Source: Candidatus Omnitrophota bacterium (lineage in GTDB: Bacteria; Hinthialibacterota; Hinthialibacteria; Hinthialibacterales; JAKPRU01). From it: DNA of 6,699 nt. This document shows positions 1-6,006 of the stretch, piece by piece (the first letter of the stretch is position 1; the number at the start of each line of letters is the position of its first letter). Under the pieces are notes generated by a model that worked only from the letters and a program-made list of their open reading frames with translations, was not told where the DNA came from and searched no databases. The DNA is taken from contig JAKPRU010000443.1 in the NCBI GenBank assembly GCA_029557025.1, positions 1 through 6,699 of the forward strand, written 5' to 3'. The translations under genes were made by a program, and so were the position numbers.

Positions 1-266
1 TTTCGAAATTGCTTGTCGAACTGTTCCAGTTTCTGGTTATGCAGCGCGGCGGTTCGTTCCAGCTCTTTGCGACGTGCCCGGAGTTGATCCATTTCTTTCT
101 GACGTTTTTGAATCGTCTCGCGCAGCTGCGCGGCCTGCCGCGCCGGTTCCGGTGCGCCTGAAATCATGTATGGGCCGAACAGGAAGAGCATCAGGAAAAC
201 CGGAATGAAGGCCGATGCCCCGGATGCAACGTGCCTCCGTTTATGGAACAACAATCCCCCCCGCAT
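1..266 (-). CDS. Membrane-anchored coiled-coil protein, probable EnvC/PcsB-like murein hydrolase activator (N-terminal part)
   Basis: Only the first 88 codons are in the window; the gene runs off the low-coordinate edge. The ATG at 266-264 shares one base with the ftsX-like TGA (TGATG), which points to translational coupling. The nearest Shine-Dalgarno-like AGGA lies about 11 nt upstream, so the site is weak. The protein starts with a short basic stretch (HKRRH, about residues 8-12), then a hydrophobic helix or uncleaved signal anchor (about 18-36, with FIPVFLMLFLFG). From about residue 41 it becomes a charged heptad-like helix rich in Gln, Lys, Glu, Arg and Leu (QLRETIQKRQKEMDQLRARR). A signal or anchor followed by a coiled coil, directly after an FtsX-like gene, is the pattern of EnvC/PcsB-type periplasmic partners. 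These often end in an M23/LytM domain, but that part is outside the window. The function is inferred from neighbourhood and architecture, and another coiled-coil envelope protein remains possible. Confidence 0.6.
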   Translation of the reverse strand, partial: MRGGLLFHKRRHVASGASAFIPVFLMLFLFGPYMISGAPEPARQAAQLRETIQKRQKEMDQLRARRKELERTAALHNQKLEQFDKQFR

Positions 267-1099
267 CAGTGGGGCAATCCTTTCTTGAATCTCCGTGGGC
301 TGTCCGGGTGTTTCTCCTCGATGGAAGGCTCTTGGGATGCCGTCCCCTTCGGGAGCAGCAGGTTGGGTATGATGACGCCGAGGATGCACGCCAGGATCAG
401 GGGGGAACTCAACTTTCCCTCCAGGTCCCCGGGAACCATCAAGCGAGTAATAAAAAGGGTAAGCAGCCCACCGCAGATCCCCCCGGTCAATGTAACAATC
501 AAGCGGACATTTTGCGGAGAGACCCCCGGAGGCCAGGTTCCCCGATTTGTCATCAGGAACAAAACCAACGCCAGTAGTACCGCTCCACCTCCCAACCCCG
601 CCACACGTGCCATCCGGCCTCCACTCTCCGCCTGGTTCCGGAGTGTGCGCAGCGTCTGCCATTCCTGTTCGGGTGTATTGACCTCGACTACTCCACTGAC
701 GGAACGAATCCGATCCGATATCTCCGGAACGTTGGGAATCTGCGCAGCGCCGGTAACCGGAGAAACCGAGCATTTTGCGGGCACACGGGAGTTCCACAAC
801 GATTCCCATTCCCCCGCCGCCTCCGCGGGGCCGGTCCATGCAGGGATGAATCGGCTCCAGGTGGCGGAGCGCACTTCCGCAATCCCCGCAATTTCCTGTG
901 TTATGTGGTCGTAGTCCTCCGAAGGGAGACCTTTCTGAAGCTGGACAGATATCGTCAGTTGTTCGCTTCTCCGGGCGATTTCATCCATCCTCAATCCCTC
1001 TATTCCTGCACCGATTCTCCAAACCGTTCCCAACAGCACAGCCAGGGTGGTACACAGAAATCCTGCGATCAATGATTTCGATAAAGATTGGTCTGACAT
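266..1099 (-). CDS. ftsX: FtsX-like cell-division ABC transporter permease protein
   Basis: This encodes 277 residues with the FtsX topology. There is a short cytoplasmic N-terminus, TM1 (about 10-27) and an extracytoplasmic domain (about 28-164). TM2 (about 166-183), TM3 (about 198-220) and TM4 (about 229-250) follow, then a charged tail of about 27 residues. The outer domain has the FtsX feel of a beta strand TISVQLQKGL, a helix, and later ISDRIRSVSGVVEV. FtsX normally pairs with the ATPase FtsE and passes ATP-driven movement to a periplasmic murein hydrolase or activator; the next gene fits that partner. The ATG at 1099 was chosen because GAGGAG lies just upstream; an in-frame TTG at 1123 is less likely. 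The loop between TM2 and TM3 is only about 13 residues and lacks the usual conserved basic/EIxxM/GA segment. No ftsE lies next to it in this window. The family call rests on topology, weak motif likeness and the neighbour, so a divergent FtsX-like protein is possible. Confidence 0.68.
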   Translation of the reverse strand: MSDQSLSKSLIAGFLCTTLAVLLGTVWRIGAGIEGLRMDEIARRSEQLTISVQLQKGLPSEDYDHITQEIAGIAEVRSATWSRFIPAWTGPAEAAGEWESLWNSRVPAKCSVSPVTGAAQIPNVPEISDRIRSVSGVVEVNTPEQEWQTLRTLRNQAESGGRMARVAGLGGGAVLLALVLFLMTNRGTWPPGVSPQNVRLIVTLTGGICGGLLTLFITRLMVPGDLEGKLSSPLILACILGVIIPNLLLPKGTASQEPSIEEKHPDSPRRFKKGLPH

Positions 1100-1102
1100 G
1101 TA

Positions 1103-1108
1103 CTCCTC
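1103..1108 (-). promoter_or_regulatory. Ribosome binding site of the ftsX-like gene
   Basis: On the minus strand GAGGAG stands 3 nt before the ATG at 1099. The spacing is tight, but this is the only good Shine-Dalgarno sequence in the 45-nt gap after the GT9 gene. It decides for the ATG rather than the in-frame TTG codons at 1123 and 1120. No hairpin with a T-run and no convincing promoter is visible in the gap, so the gene is probably read through from the GT9 gene. Confidence 0.6.
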
Positions 1109-1144
1109 TTGTTCGGTCAACAAACGGATCGTGAAGCCGCTCGG

Positions 1145-2221
1145 TTATGATAGTAATTCGAGCGAGGCGCGCACAACATCCATGGTTCTTACCAGAGTCA
1201 TGCAACAGTGCTTGTCCGGGGCCGGACAGGTTTTTTCCCAACACCCCAGGCAGGGAACGTTTGCCTGCACAACTCGATGGCGCTTGCCATAGGGGCCGTT
1301 TCGGTCCGCATCGGACGGCCCGAAAAAGGAAACACTGGGGATGCCCAGTGCCACCGCAATATGCAGCGGTCCGGTATCGTTTGTGATTACCAGGCTGCTT
1401 CGGCGGATCAGTTCCATCATCTCCAGAATATCTGTCTTTGGCGCAGGAACAACCCTGCCGGACATGGCCGAGGCGAGTACCGTATCTCGCAGCGATTCCT
1501 CACCCGGACCCCACAGCACCACAACGGGCCGTTTTGTCTTCCCCGCGAGAATACCGGCTGCCTCGCCGAACCGTTCCGGCGCCCAGCACTTCGTGGGCCA
1601 TCCCGCACCCGGCGAGACGATGATCGGAGGTATTCCTCCGGCAAACGATCCCAGCCATTGTTCCATCCGTTCCGCCGCTTTCCAGCCAACCGGCATTTCA
1701 AAGCGCACTTCGGGATTCTCGATTCCCAGCGGTTTGATGAGGCAAAGGTTGCGGTCAATAATGTGACGCTTGTCCTCTTCGGGGAGAACCAATGTATTAT
1801 TCAACCGGCGGCTGATTTCCGCGCCTTCTTTCCCGTCATACCCGATTCGAATCGGAATCCTCGCGAAAAAACTCCATGCCGCGCTCTTGGTCAGTCCATG
1901 CACATCAATCGCCACCTGATACCGCCTGGAGCGAATCCGTTTCAGCAGACCGCCCAGCAACCGAAAGCGTTCCGCGACAGAGCGTGTCTGCCGAATCTGT
2001 CTGCGCGGCATGAGGACGACTTCATCCAGGCTTTTCAGGCCATACAGCATGGGGGCAAGATAGTCCTCCACAAGCCACCCGATATGTGCTGTTGGGAATG
2101 CTTGTCGCAGCGCTGTCAGCATCGGGATGGTGTGGATAATATCCCCGATATGCGACATGCGGATGATAAGGATACGTTCCGGCGGCCGGCTCAGATCGTA
2201 TTTCACCCGCTGGGAGGACAT
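1145..2221 (-). CDS. Glycosyltransferase family 9 protein (lipopolysaccharide heptosyltransferase-like)
   Basis: This encodes 358 residues, the usual length for ADP-heptose:LPS heptosyltransferases (WaaC/WaaF/WaaQ type, GT-B fold), which add a sugar to a lipid-linked glycan core on the cytoplasmic face of the inner membrane. The N-terminal Rossmann half begins with ILIIRMSHIGDIIHTIP (17-33), typical of the family. The C-terminal half has VSPGAGWPTKCWAPERFGE (202-220) and the nucleotide-sugar site NDTGPLHIA (281-289), followed by GIPSVSFFGPSD. A cysteine cluster near the end (C324, C327, C332, C339, C340, with CCM) is a common GT9 tail feature. The start at 2221 is set by GGGGAGGA 4 nt upstream and by the TGATG overlap with the preceding stop; an ATG 33 nt further up has no comparable site. 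It stops with TAA. The actual donor (heptose or another sugar) cannot be told from sequence, and none of the partner LPS-core genes is visible here. Confidence 0.88.
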   Translation of the reverse strand: MSSQRVKYDLSRPPERILIIRMSHIGDIIHTIPMLTALRQAFPTAHIGWLVEDYLAPMLYGLKSLDEVVLMPRRQIRQTRSVAERFRLLGGLLKRIRSRRYQVAIDVHGLTKSAAWSFFARIPIRIGYDGKEGAEISRRLNNTLVLPEEDKRHIIDRNLCLIKPLGIENPEVRFEMPVGWKAAERMEQWLGSFAGGIPPIIVSPGAGWPTKCWAPERFGEAAGILAGKTKRPVVVLWGPGEESLRDTVLASAMSGRVVPAPKTDILEMMELIRRSSLVITNDTGPLHIAVALGIPSVSFFGPSDADRNGPYGKRHRVVQANVPCLGCWEKTCPAPDKHCCMTLVRTMDVVRASLELLS

Positions 2222-2526
2222 CAAATCCTCCCCTTTCCCGTAATGACCACCCACAAGGTCTGAAGAATGATATAAAGATCGAAAAAGAGAGATTGATGGT
2301 CGATATAATATAGATCGTGATTCAGCCGCACGGACATATCCTCCGTGCCGCGACAGCGGATCTGCTGATAACCGGTGATCCCCGGCTTGATCCGCAACCG
2401 CGCGCGTGTCGCTTCATCGTACCGATCCACCATCCAGAGTTCTTCGGGACGCGGTCCGACAACACTCATCTCACCGCGCAGGACATTCCAGAATTGCGGC
2501 AATTCATCCAGGCTGAACCGGCGCAA
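2221..2526 (-). CDS. C-terminal catalytic fragment of a polyprenyl-phosphate sugar-1-phosphate transferase, cut off by an upstream in-frame stop
   Basis: This is the same reading frame as the fragment at 2530-3603, beyond the TGA. It holds the most conserved end of the bacterial sugar transferase family: RRFSLDELPQ, then LRGEMSVVGPRP, then IKPGITGYQQIR, and a hydrophobic C-terminus (SLFFDLYIILQTLWVVIT). The Asp-Glu pair in SLDELPQ (366-367 in read-through numbering) corresponds to the catalytic dyad known from PglC-type phosphoglycosyl transferases. The nearest possible start is a TTG at 2526, two codons after the stop, with only a weak GGGA in front of it. It may not be translated separately at all. 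If made alone, it would lack the reentrant membrane helix and the KFRSM motif, so activity is doubtful. It ends in TGA, overlapping the GT9 ATG by one base. I read it as half of one gene and not as an independent gene. Confidence 0.75.
   Translation of the reverse strand: MRRFSLDELPQFWNVLRGEMSVVGPRPEELWMVDRYDEATRARLRIKPGITGYQQIRCRGTEDMSVRLNHDLYYIDHQSLFFDLYIILQTLWVVITGKGRI
2226..2233 (-). promoter_or_regulatory. Ribosome binding site of the GT9 gene
   Basis: The minus strand reads GGGGAGGA, then TTTG, then the ATG at 2221. The site lies inside the last codons of the sugar-phosphate transferase reading frame. It is strong enough to load ribosomes on its own, which matters because ribosomes translating the upstream gene probably stop early at the internal TGA (2532-2530). 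Confidence 0.7.
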
Positions 2527-2529
2527 CCA

Positions 2530-2532
2530 TCA
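2530..2532 (-). other. Internal in-frame TGA stop within the sugar transferase catalytic domain
   Basis: The minus strand reads CTG GGA TGA TGG TTG CGC CGG, giving LG-stop-WLRR. Family members usually carry Arg (sometimes Lys or Ser) at this point, so a single C-to-T change of CGA would explain the stop. Both flanks are in the same frame and both match the family, so no indel is involved. Confidence 0.92.
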
Positions 2533-3603
2533 TCCCAGGGGCGTCACACGCGGGTCATGTACCAGCTTAAACACCGGTTGAGACAGGCTTTCTACGTCCA
2601 CAATCTGGTCTAATTGCTGTTCGGCCTCTTCGACCATGGAGCGAAACTTGTAGATGGTAAATGGCCTTCCGTTCAAACCGGCGCGCTCCTGTCGAAAGAT
2701 GATGGGGCCTCGACCCGACAGGCGAATCCCCAGCGCGATCAGGGCCATCACGGGAGAGAACAAAACCAAAACGATTATGGAGATAACAATGTCCATGGCG
2801 CGCTTCAATGCCTGAGAGAGGCGGTCCCAAGGCGTGCGCTCCAGGGTATACCATTCCCCGTCATCCAGGACACGCCAGCGTGGGTGTGGGCGTATCTCCC
2901 TGTACAGGCCATGTGTAAAATGCAGCCGAACGGGTTCCTGCCGGCATTGCTCGATAAACTCCGCGGCTTCCTGTCCCTCCTTCGGTCCCAGATCCAGAAA
3001 CAGGTCGTTGATATTGTATTTCTCGAAAAGGGGATACAGCGCCCGTCCCGGTTTCCCGGGGTTATTCTTGATCTCTTTCACCGGTATTGCGCAGCAGAGT
3101 GCGTACCCATACTCCGGGTGGTTCTTAAGAAACTCCTCAATCCGTCGATCCGACTGCTCAGAGAAAATGAGCAGGGCATTGGCCAGGTCGTAACCCTTTC
3201 GGCGGTAGTACGCTGCTCCCTTCAAAACAGCCCACCGGCACACGGAAGAGATGAGGACCAGAGAAACCCCGTTCATCAGCATGACCATTCGGGAAAACGA
3301 GAAGAACCGATACCAGAACACCAGCGAAAGGAAAATCAGCGACGCCAACGTCACCGCCCGCAGCGTAAGATCCATCTGTGCCGCCAAACTTGGAGGGCGA
3401 CGAGTCTCATACCCGCCAAAGAACCACAGGCTGCTTAGATACAGCAAAGAAAGAACAACTTGGGCAATCAGATAGTGTTCACACGGGGTTCCGTAATGCG
3501 TGCTGAAAAACCCGGACCAGAATCGGATGATATAGGAGCCGATAAAGCAAACCGCCAGCAGAACAGCGTCCAGGTACAGCAGGATACGTTCGGTACGGAT
3601 CAT
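2530..3603 (-). CDS. N-terminal part of a WbaP/WcaJ-type polyprenyl-phosphate sugar-1-phosphate transferase, ended by an in-frame TGA
   Basis: The intact enzyme would move a sugar-1-phosphate from a nucleotide sugar to undecaprenyl phosphate, starting an O-antigen, capsule or exopolysaccharide unit at the inner membrane. The sequence shows four N-terminal membrane helices (about 7-27, 44-63, 81-100, 105-124) and a Rossmann-like middle domain (about 140-235). The catalytic module follows: KRAMDIV (267-273), a reentrant helix with FSPVM (282-286), IIFRQERAGLNG (301-312), KFRSM (319-323) and DPRVTPLG (350-357). Codon 358 is TGA, exactly where relatives continue into an Arg-x-Leu-Arg-x-x-Ser-x-Asp-Glu motif; the frame then resumes at 2529 without any shift. 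Read through, the protein would be 460 residues, normal for the long WbaP class. The start ATG at 3603 has GAGGA 4 nt upstream and overlaps the GT2 stop as ATGA. The gene may be a fresh pseudogene, a sequencing or assembly error, or recoded; the first two are more likely. Confidence 0.88.
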   Translation of the reverse strand: MIRTERILLYLDAVLLAVCFIGSYIIRFWSGFFSTHYGTPCEHYLIAQVVLSLLYLSSLWFFGGYETRRPPSLAAQMDLTLRAVTLASLIFLSLVFWYRFFSFSRMVMLMNGVSLVLISSVCRWAVLKGAAYYRRKGYDLANALLIFSEQSDRRIEEFLKNHPEYGYALCCAIPVKEIKNNPGKPGRALYPLFEKYNINDLFLDLGPKEGQEAAEFIEQCRQEPVRLHFTHGLYREIRPHPRWRVLDDGEWYTLERTPWDRLSQALKRAMDIVISIIVLVLFSPVMALIALGIRLSGRGPIIFRQERAGLNGRPFTIYKFRSMVEEAEQQLDQIVDVESLSQPVFKLVHDPRVTPLG

Positions 3604-4643
3604 GATTCCTCAGTGGATCGACCGGGGTCGGCGCCTCTTCTTCCTATTCGAAAACGAATTGTGCCTGAGATCAGTCCTGCGCCCAAGGCCAACGATCTTG
3701 CCGCCAGAAGGATCGGAACCCGCGCGGTGAGGTCCGGCGCACGCTCCCGGCACAGACGCAATGTGCCCGACATACAGGCAAGATCAGCCGCCGCGAACAG
3801 GATACAGAACAGCCAGGACGGCGACCAGAATACCGTCGCCACCAGGAATCCCAAAAAGCCATAAGTCAGAGGAATTTGCGCGATGAGCGTCGGGGGCGTG
3901 TGTGTGTCACCTTGGATGCGGCCCGGGTGACGCACCAGCAGATACGACTTGTAATAGGCAATGCGGAACTTCTTGCGAATGTACTGAGACAGGGTCTCCG
4001 CGTGTCGATGAACCACTCGCGCATCGGGAACAAAAACCATCCGGAATCCCCGTTCCGCCATCCGAAACGAGAACTCCTGGTCCTCCACCGAGGCCGTCGG
4101 AAATCCCTCATCGAATCCCCCCAAGTCCAGGAAGATATCGCGCCGGAATCCCGCCGAATAGGTGTCGATAAAATCGATGGAATCGAATTGCTCCATACGG
4201 ATGTATTTCTCTTCGTATTCCACCTGAACAAGACGTGCCACCCAGCTTGTCTGCCGTGTTTCGTAAGTTCCTTTGACACCCTGAACGGCCGCATCCTCAA
4301 ACGGGGCCAGCATCTTTTCCACCCAGTCCGGGCGCGGTTCGCAGTCGGCATCGGTGAACAAAAGAATCGGACCGTTTGCCTCTTTGGCTCCCCGGTTACG
4401 CGCGGCGGCCGGCCCGGCATGATCCTGCGCCAGAATGCGAATAATCCCCTGCGGACCGGCGTGGTCTGCAATCCAATTCTCGACGATTGCCACGGTGCTG
4501 TCGTTCGATCCGTCATCCACCACAATGGTTTCCAGGCATCGCTCCGTTTCCTGATGGAGAATGGCATCCAGGCATCTCAGGACCGATTCCACATCCCGAT
4601 AGACAGGAATAACAACGGTTGCGGATGGTAGATTGGATTCCAC
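3600..4643 (-). CDS. Family 2 glycosyltransferase with C-terminal membrane helices
   Basis: This encodes 347 residues. The N-terminal GT-A domain carries the GT2 signatures in order: VVIPVYRD (10-17), VVDDGSNDST (41-50), PAAARNRGA (78-86), the metal-binding DAD in FTDADCEP (96-103), the acceptor region GGFDEGFP (175-182), and the catalytic-type ED in VEDQEFSFR (186-194). After about residue 250 it becomes hydrophobic, with probably three helices (about 257-277, 280-300, 310-330), and ends in an Arg-rich tail. It probably adds a sugar from a nucleotide donor to a lipid-linked glycan at the cytoplasmic side of the inner membrane. The start codon is GTG at 4643, with GGAGGG (4658-4653) 9 nt upstream. 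Its TGA overlaps the ATG of the sugar-phosphate transferase by 4 nt (ATGA), so the two are translated together. Donor and product cannot be named. Confidence 0.9.
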   Translation of the reverse strand: MESNLPSATVVIPVYRDVESVLRCLDAILHQETERCLETIVVDDGSNDSTVAIVENWIADHAGPQGIIRILAQDHAGPAAARNRGAKEANGPILLFTDADCEPRPDWVEKMLAPFEDAAVQGVKGTYETRQTSWVARLVQVEYEEKYIRMEQFDSIDFIDTYSAGFRRDIFLDLGGFDEGFPTASVEDQEFSFRMAERGFRMVFVPDARVVHRHAETLSQYIRKKFRIAYYKSYLLVRHPGRIQGDTHTPPTLIAQIPLTYGFLGFLVATVFWSPSWLFCILFAAADLACMSGTLRLCRERAPDLTARVPILLAARSLALGAGLISGTIRFRIGRRGADPGRSTEES

Positions 4644-4717
4644 GCCTGTTGTCCCTCCGACTCTGCAACATAGCAGTCTAACAGATCCGGCAGGAAAAAC
4701 GCCATGCGAATCAAGAA
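4644..4717 (-). other. Short intergenic gap between the histidine kinase and the GT2 gene
   Basis: This 74-nt gap contains the GT2 ribosome binding site (GGAGGG, 4658-4653). No inverted repeat followed by a T-run is visible, and no convincing -35/-10 pair was found. Read-through transcription from the kinase gene into the glycosyltransferase genes is the simplest reading. Confidence 0.5.
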
Positions 4718-5863
4718 TTAAAAAGGCTCGATCTTCAGTGGGAGACGGACACGGAATGTGGTTCCTTCCTCACGGTTGGAAGTGAATGATACTCGTCCCT
4801 GTAGATATCGTTCGGTGAGCAATCTGACACTATACGTGCCAAGCCCGCGATTCCTGCTTTTTGTCGAGAAGGAACGATGAAAAACCTGCAATTGGACATC
4901 CCGTTCCATATATCCGGGATTATGAACCGTGAATTGAACCTCCCCATCTTCCTGTTCGCAACCGACTGTCACGGTCTCGCCCTTTTGACAGGCCTCCAGC
5001 CCGTTTTTGATAAGGTTGCCGAGAACACGGCTCAGTAATTGTGGATCGGAAACAAATCGTACGTCTTGTGACGAGGGATCGACACGAATCGACCGATTGG
5101 CAGCCACAGAATGCCTTGCGTAAAGTTGCACAACATCTGCCAACAGGGACAAAGCGTCAATCGGAAAAGGACTGACAGACAGATCGCCGCTTTCCGCAGT
5201 CGCCAATTCGCTTTGTGCCTTGATCTCTTCCAGAATCCGATTGGTGATATCGGTCAGTTTGCGCCGGTATTCCGGCCATTCATCCGGCTGGAGATCGTCC
5301 AGGATCTGTAAGTATCCCAGCAGTCCACCCGCCGTATTGAGGATGTCGTGAAAGAAGATCTGTTCAAGTGCCGCCCGGCGCTTTTCATGGCTGATATCGG
5401 TCACGGTGAAGAAGGTGAACCTTTCCCCATCCATCTCAAACGGTGTGGCACAAACTCTCAGGTCCATTGCCTCACCCTGTTCTTTGCGAAGGATGCGACA
5501 TTCCTGCACATCGCGCTTTCCATGAATACTTGACAGGATCGCGCGGGCCGCCCCACACGTCGTGCAGAACTCCGTTGTGCCGCATTCGCTCTCGCTCTCG
5601 AACATGTGAACACATTTGAATACCTCTCCCGGACGAAGGCCGCACAGCGACTCCCGTTCCTTTATACCCAAAAAATCCAGCAAAGATCGGTTGCTGTAAA
5701 CGATCTGACGTTGCTTGTTCAAAATCAGAACGATATCGGGGATCGCGTCCAGAAGGAGACATAAAAGGGAGAATCCGGAAAATTGCCGAAACTGTCGTTC
5801 TACATTCTCCGGTGAGGCCGTTTCTGCCGGTGCAAAGTGAGTGGGCGATTTCTCCGAATTCAT
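4718..5863 (-). CDS. Soluble PAS-domain sensor histidine kinase with a cysteine-rich PAS insert
   Basis: This encodes 381 residues from the ATG at 5863, which has AAGGGA 9 nt upstream. An ATG at 5896 lies only a few bases after the predicted transcription start and is less likely. A PAS domain covers about 37-160 (DAIPDIVLILNKQRQIVYSN, later FTFFTVTDISHEKR). It holds clustered cysteines at 84, 94, 100 and 103 (CGTTEFCTTC) and another at 122 (ECRI), suggesting metal, redox or cofactor sensing. The phosphoacceptor is probably H172 in FFHDILNTAGG, a variant H-box with HD instead of HE. The ATPase domain has the N-box NLIKNGLEA (283-291), RSFSTK (330-335) and RGLGTYS (339-345). The usual DxGxG box is replaced by HNPGY (314-318). 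No membrane helix or receiver domain is seen, and no response regulator is adjacent, so it is an orphan kinase here. It ends in TAA. Confidence 0.9.
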   Translation of the reverse strand: MNSEKSPTHFAPAETASPENVERQFRQFSGFSLLCLLLDAIPDIVLILNKQRQIVYSNRSLLDFLGIKERESLCGLRPGEVFKCVHMFESESECGTTEFCTTCGAARAILSSIHGKRDVQECRILRKEQGEAMDLRVCATPFEMDGERFTFFTVTDISHEKRRAALEQIFFHDILNTAGGLLGYLQILDDLQPDEWPEYRRKLTDITNRILEEIKAQSELATAESGDLSVSPFPIDALSLLADVVQLYARHSVAANRSIRVDPSSQDVRFVSDPQLLSRVLGNLIKNGLEACQKGETVTVGCEQEDGEVQFTVHNPGYMERDVQLQVFHRSFSTKSRNRGLGTYSVRLLTERYLQGRVSFTSNREEGTTFRVRLPLKIEPF

Positions 5864-5907
5864 CGTTGGCGGTCCCTTGTATATTGCTCTGGGCATTCTT
5901 CCGTCGG

Positions 5908-5935
5908 ATCATACGGTTTGCCTGTTTTCTGTCAA
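5908..5935 (-). promoter_or_regulatory. Near-consensus sigma70-type promoter driving the histidine kinase and probably the envelope operon
   Basis: The minus strand has TTGACA at 5935-5930, a 16-nt spacer, and TATGAT at 5913-5908: a perfect -35 and a five-of-six -10. Transcription would start near 5901, giving a leader of about 38 nt before the ATG at 5863, and only about 5 nt before the upstream ATG at 5896. The promoter starts directly after the predicted terminator of the aminotransferase gene. It supports a new transcription unit covering the kinase and, with no terminator seen below, the glycosyltransferase and ftsX-like genes. Confidence 0.75.
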
Positions 5936-5940
5936 GCAGA

Positions 5941-5977
5941 ATCGACAAGGGCGGTGAGCCGATGGCTCTCACCGCCC
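5941..5977 (-). terminator. Probable intrinsic terminator after the aminotransferase gene
   Basis: GGGCGGTGAG (5949-5958) and CTCACCGCCC (5968-5977) are perfect 10-base inverted repeats around a 9-base loop. An alternative pairing adds AGCC/GGCT inside with a small bulge. On the minus strand the stem is followed by TTGTCGATTCT, an imperfect U-tract, so termination may be partial. On the plus strand no T-run follows. It lies 29 nt after the aminotransferase stop. Confidence 0.7.
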
Positions 5978-6006
5978 CGCGTCTGCAAAGGATTTGTCGG
6001 CGGCTG

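Noticed and set aside
1208..2263. Long plus-strand open frame over the GT9 gene
   Set aside because: Its translation is low-complexity and unlike any family, it has no ribosome site, and the opposite strand carries a full GT9 protein. The other long plus-strand frames (231-914, 2614-3438, 3876-4631) are the same kind of shadow.
2490..2532. UGA as a selenocysteine codon in the sugar transferase
   Set aside because: Family members normally have Arg, not Cys, at this place, and the sequence after the UGA offers only a weak 4-bp hairpin that is explained by conserved coding sequence.
5585..5605. Short direct repeat GAGAGC within the kinase gene
   Set aside because: Only two units, coding for ESESE in a variable loop; no sign of a larger repeat array.
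5689..5760. N-terminal membrane helix in the histidine kinase
   Set aside because: The hydrophobic stretch SLLCLLLDAIPDIVLIL is interrupted by D and P and matches the start of a PAS domain, so it is not a transmembrane segment.
5864..5896. Upstream ATG at 5896 as the start of the histidine kinase
   Set aside because: It lies about 5 nt from the predicted transcription start and its GGAAG is too close to the ATG; the ATG at 5863 has better spacing from AAGGGA.
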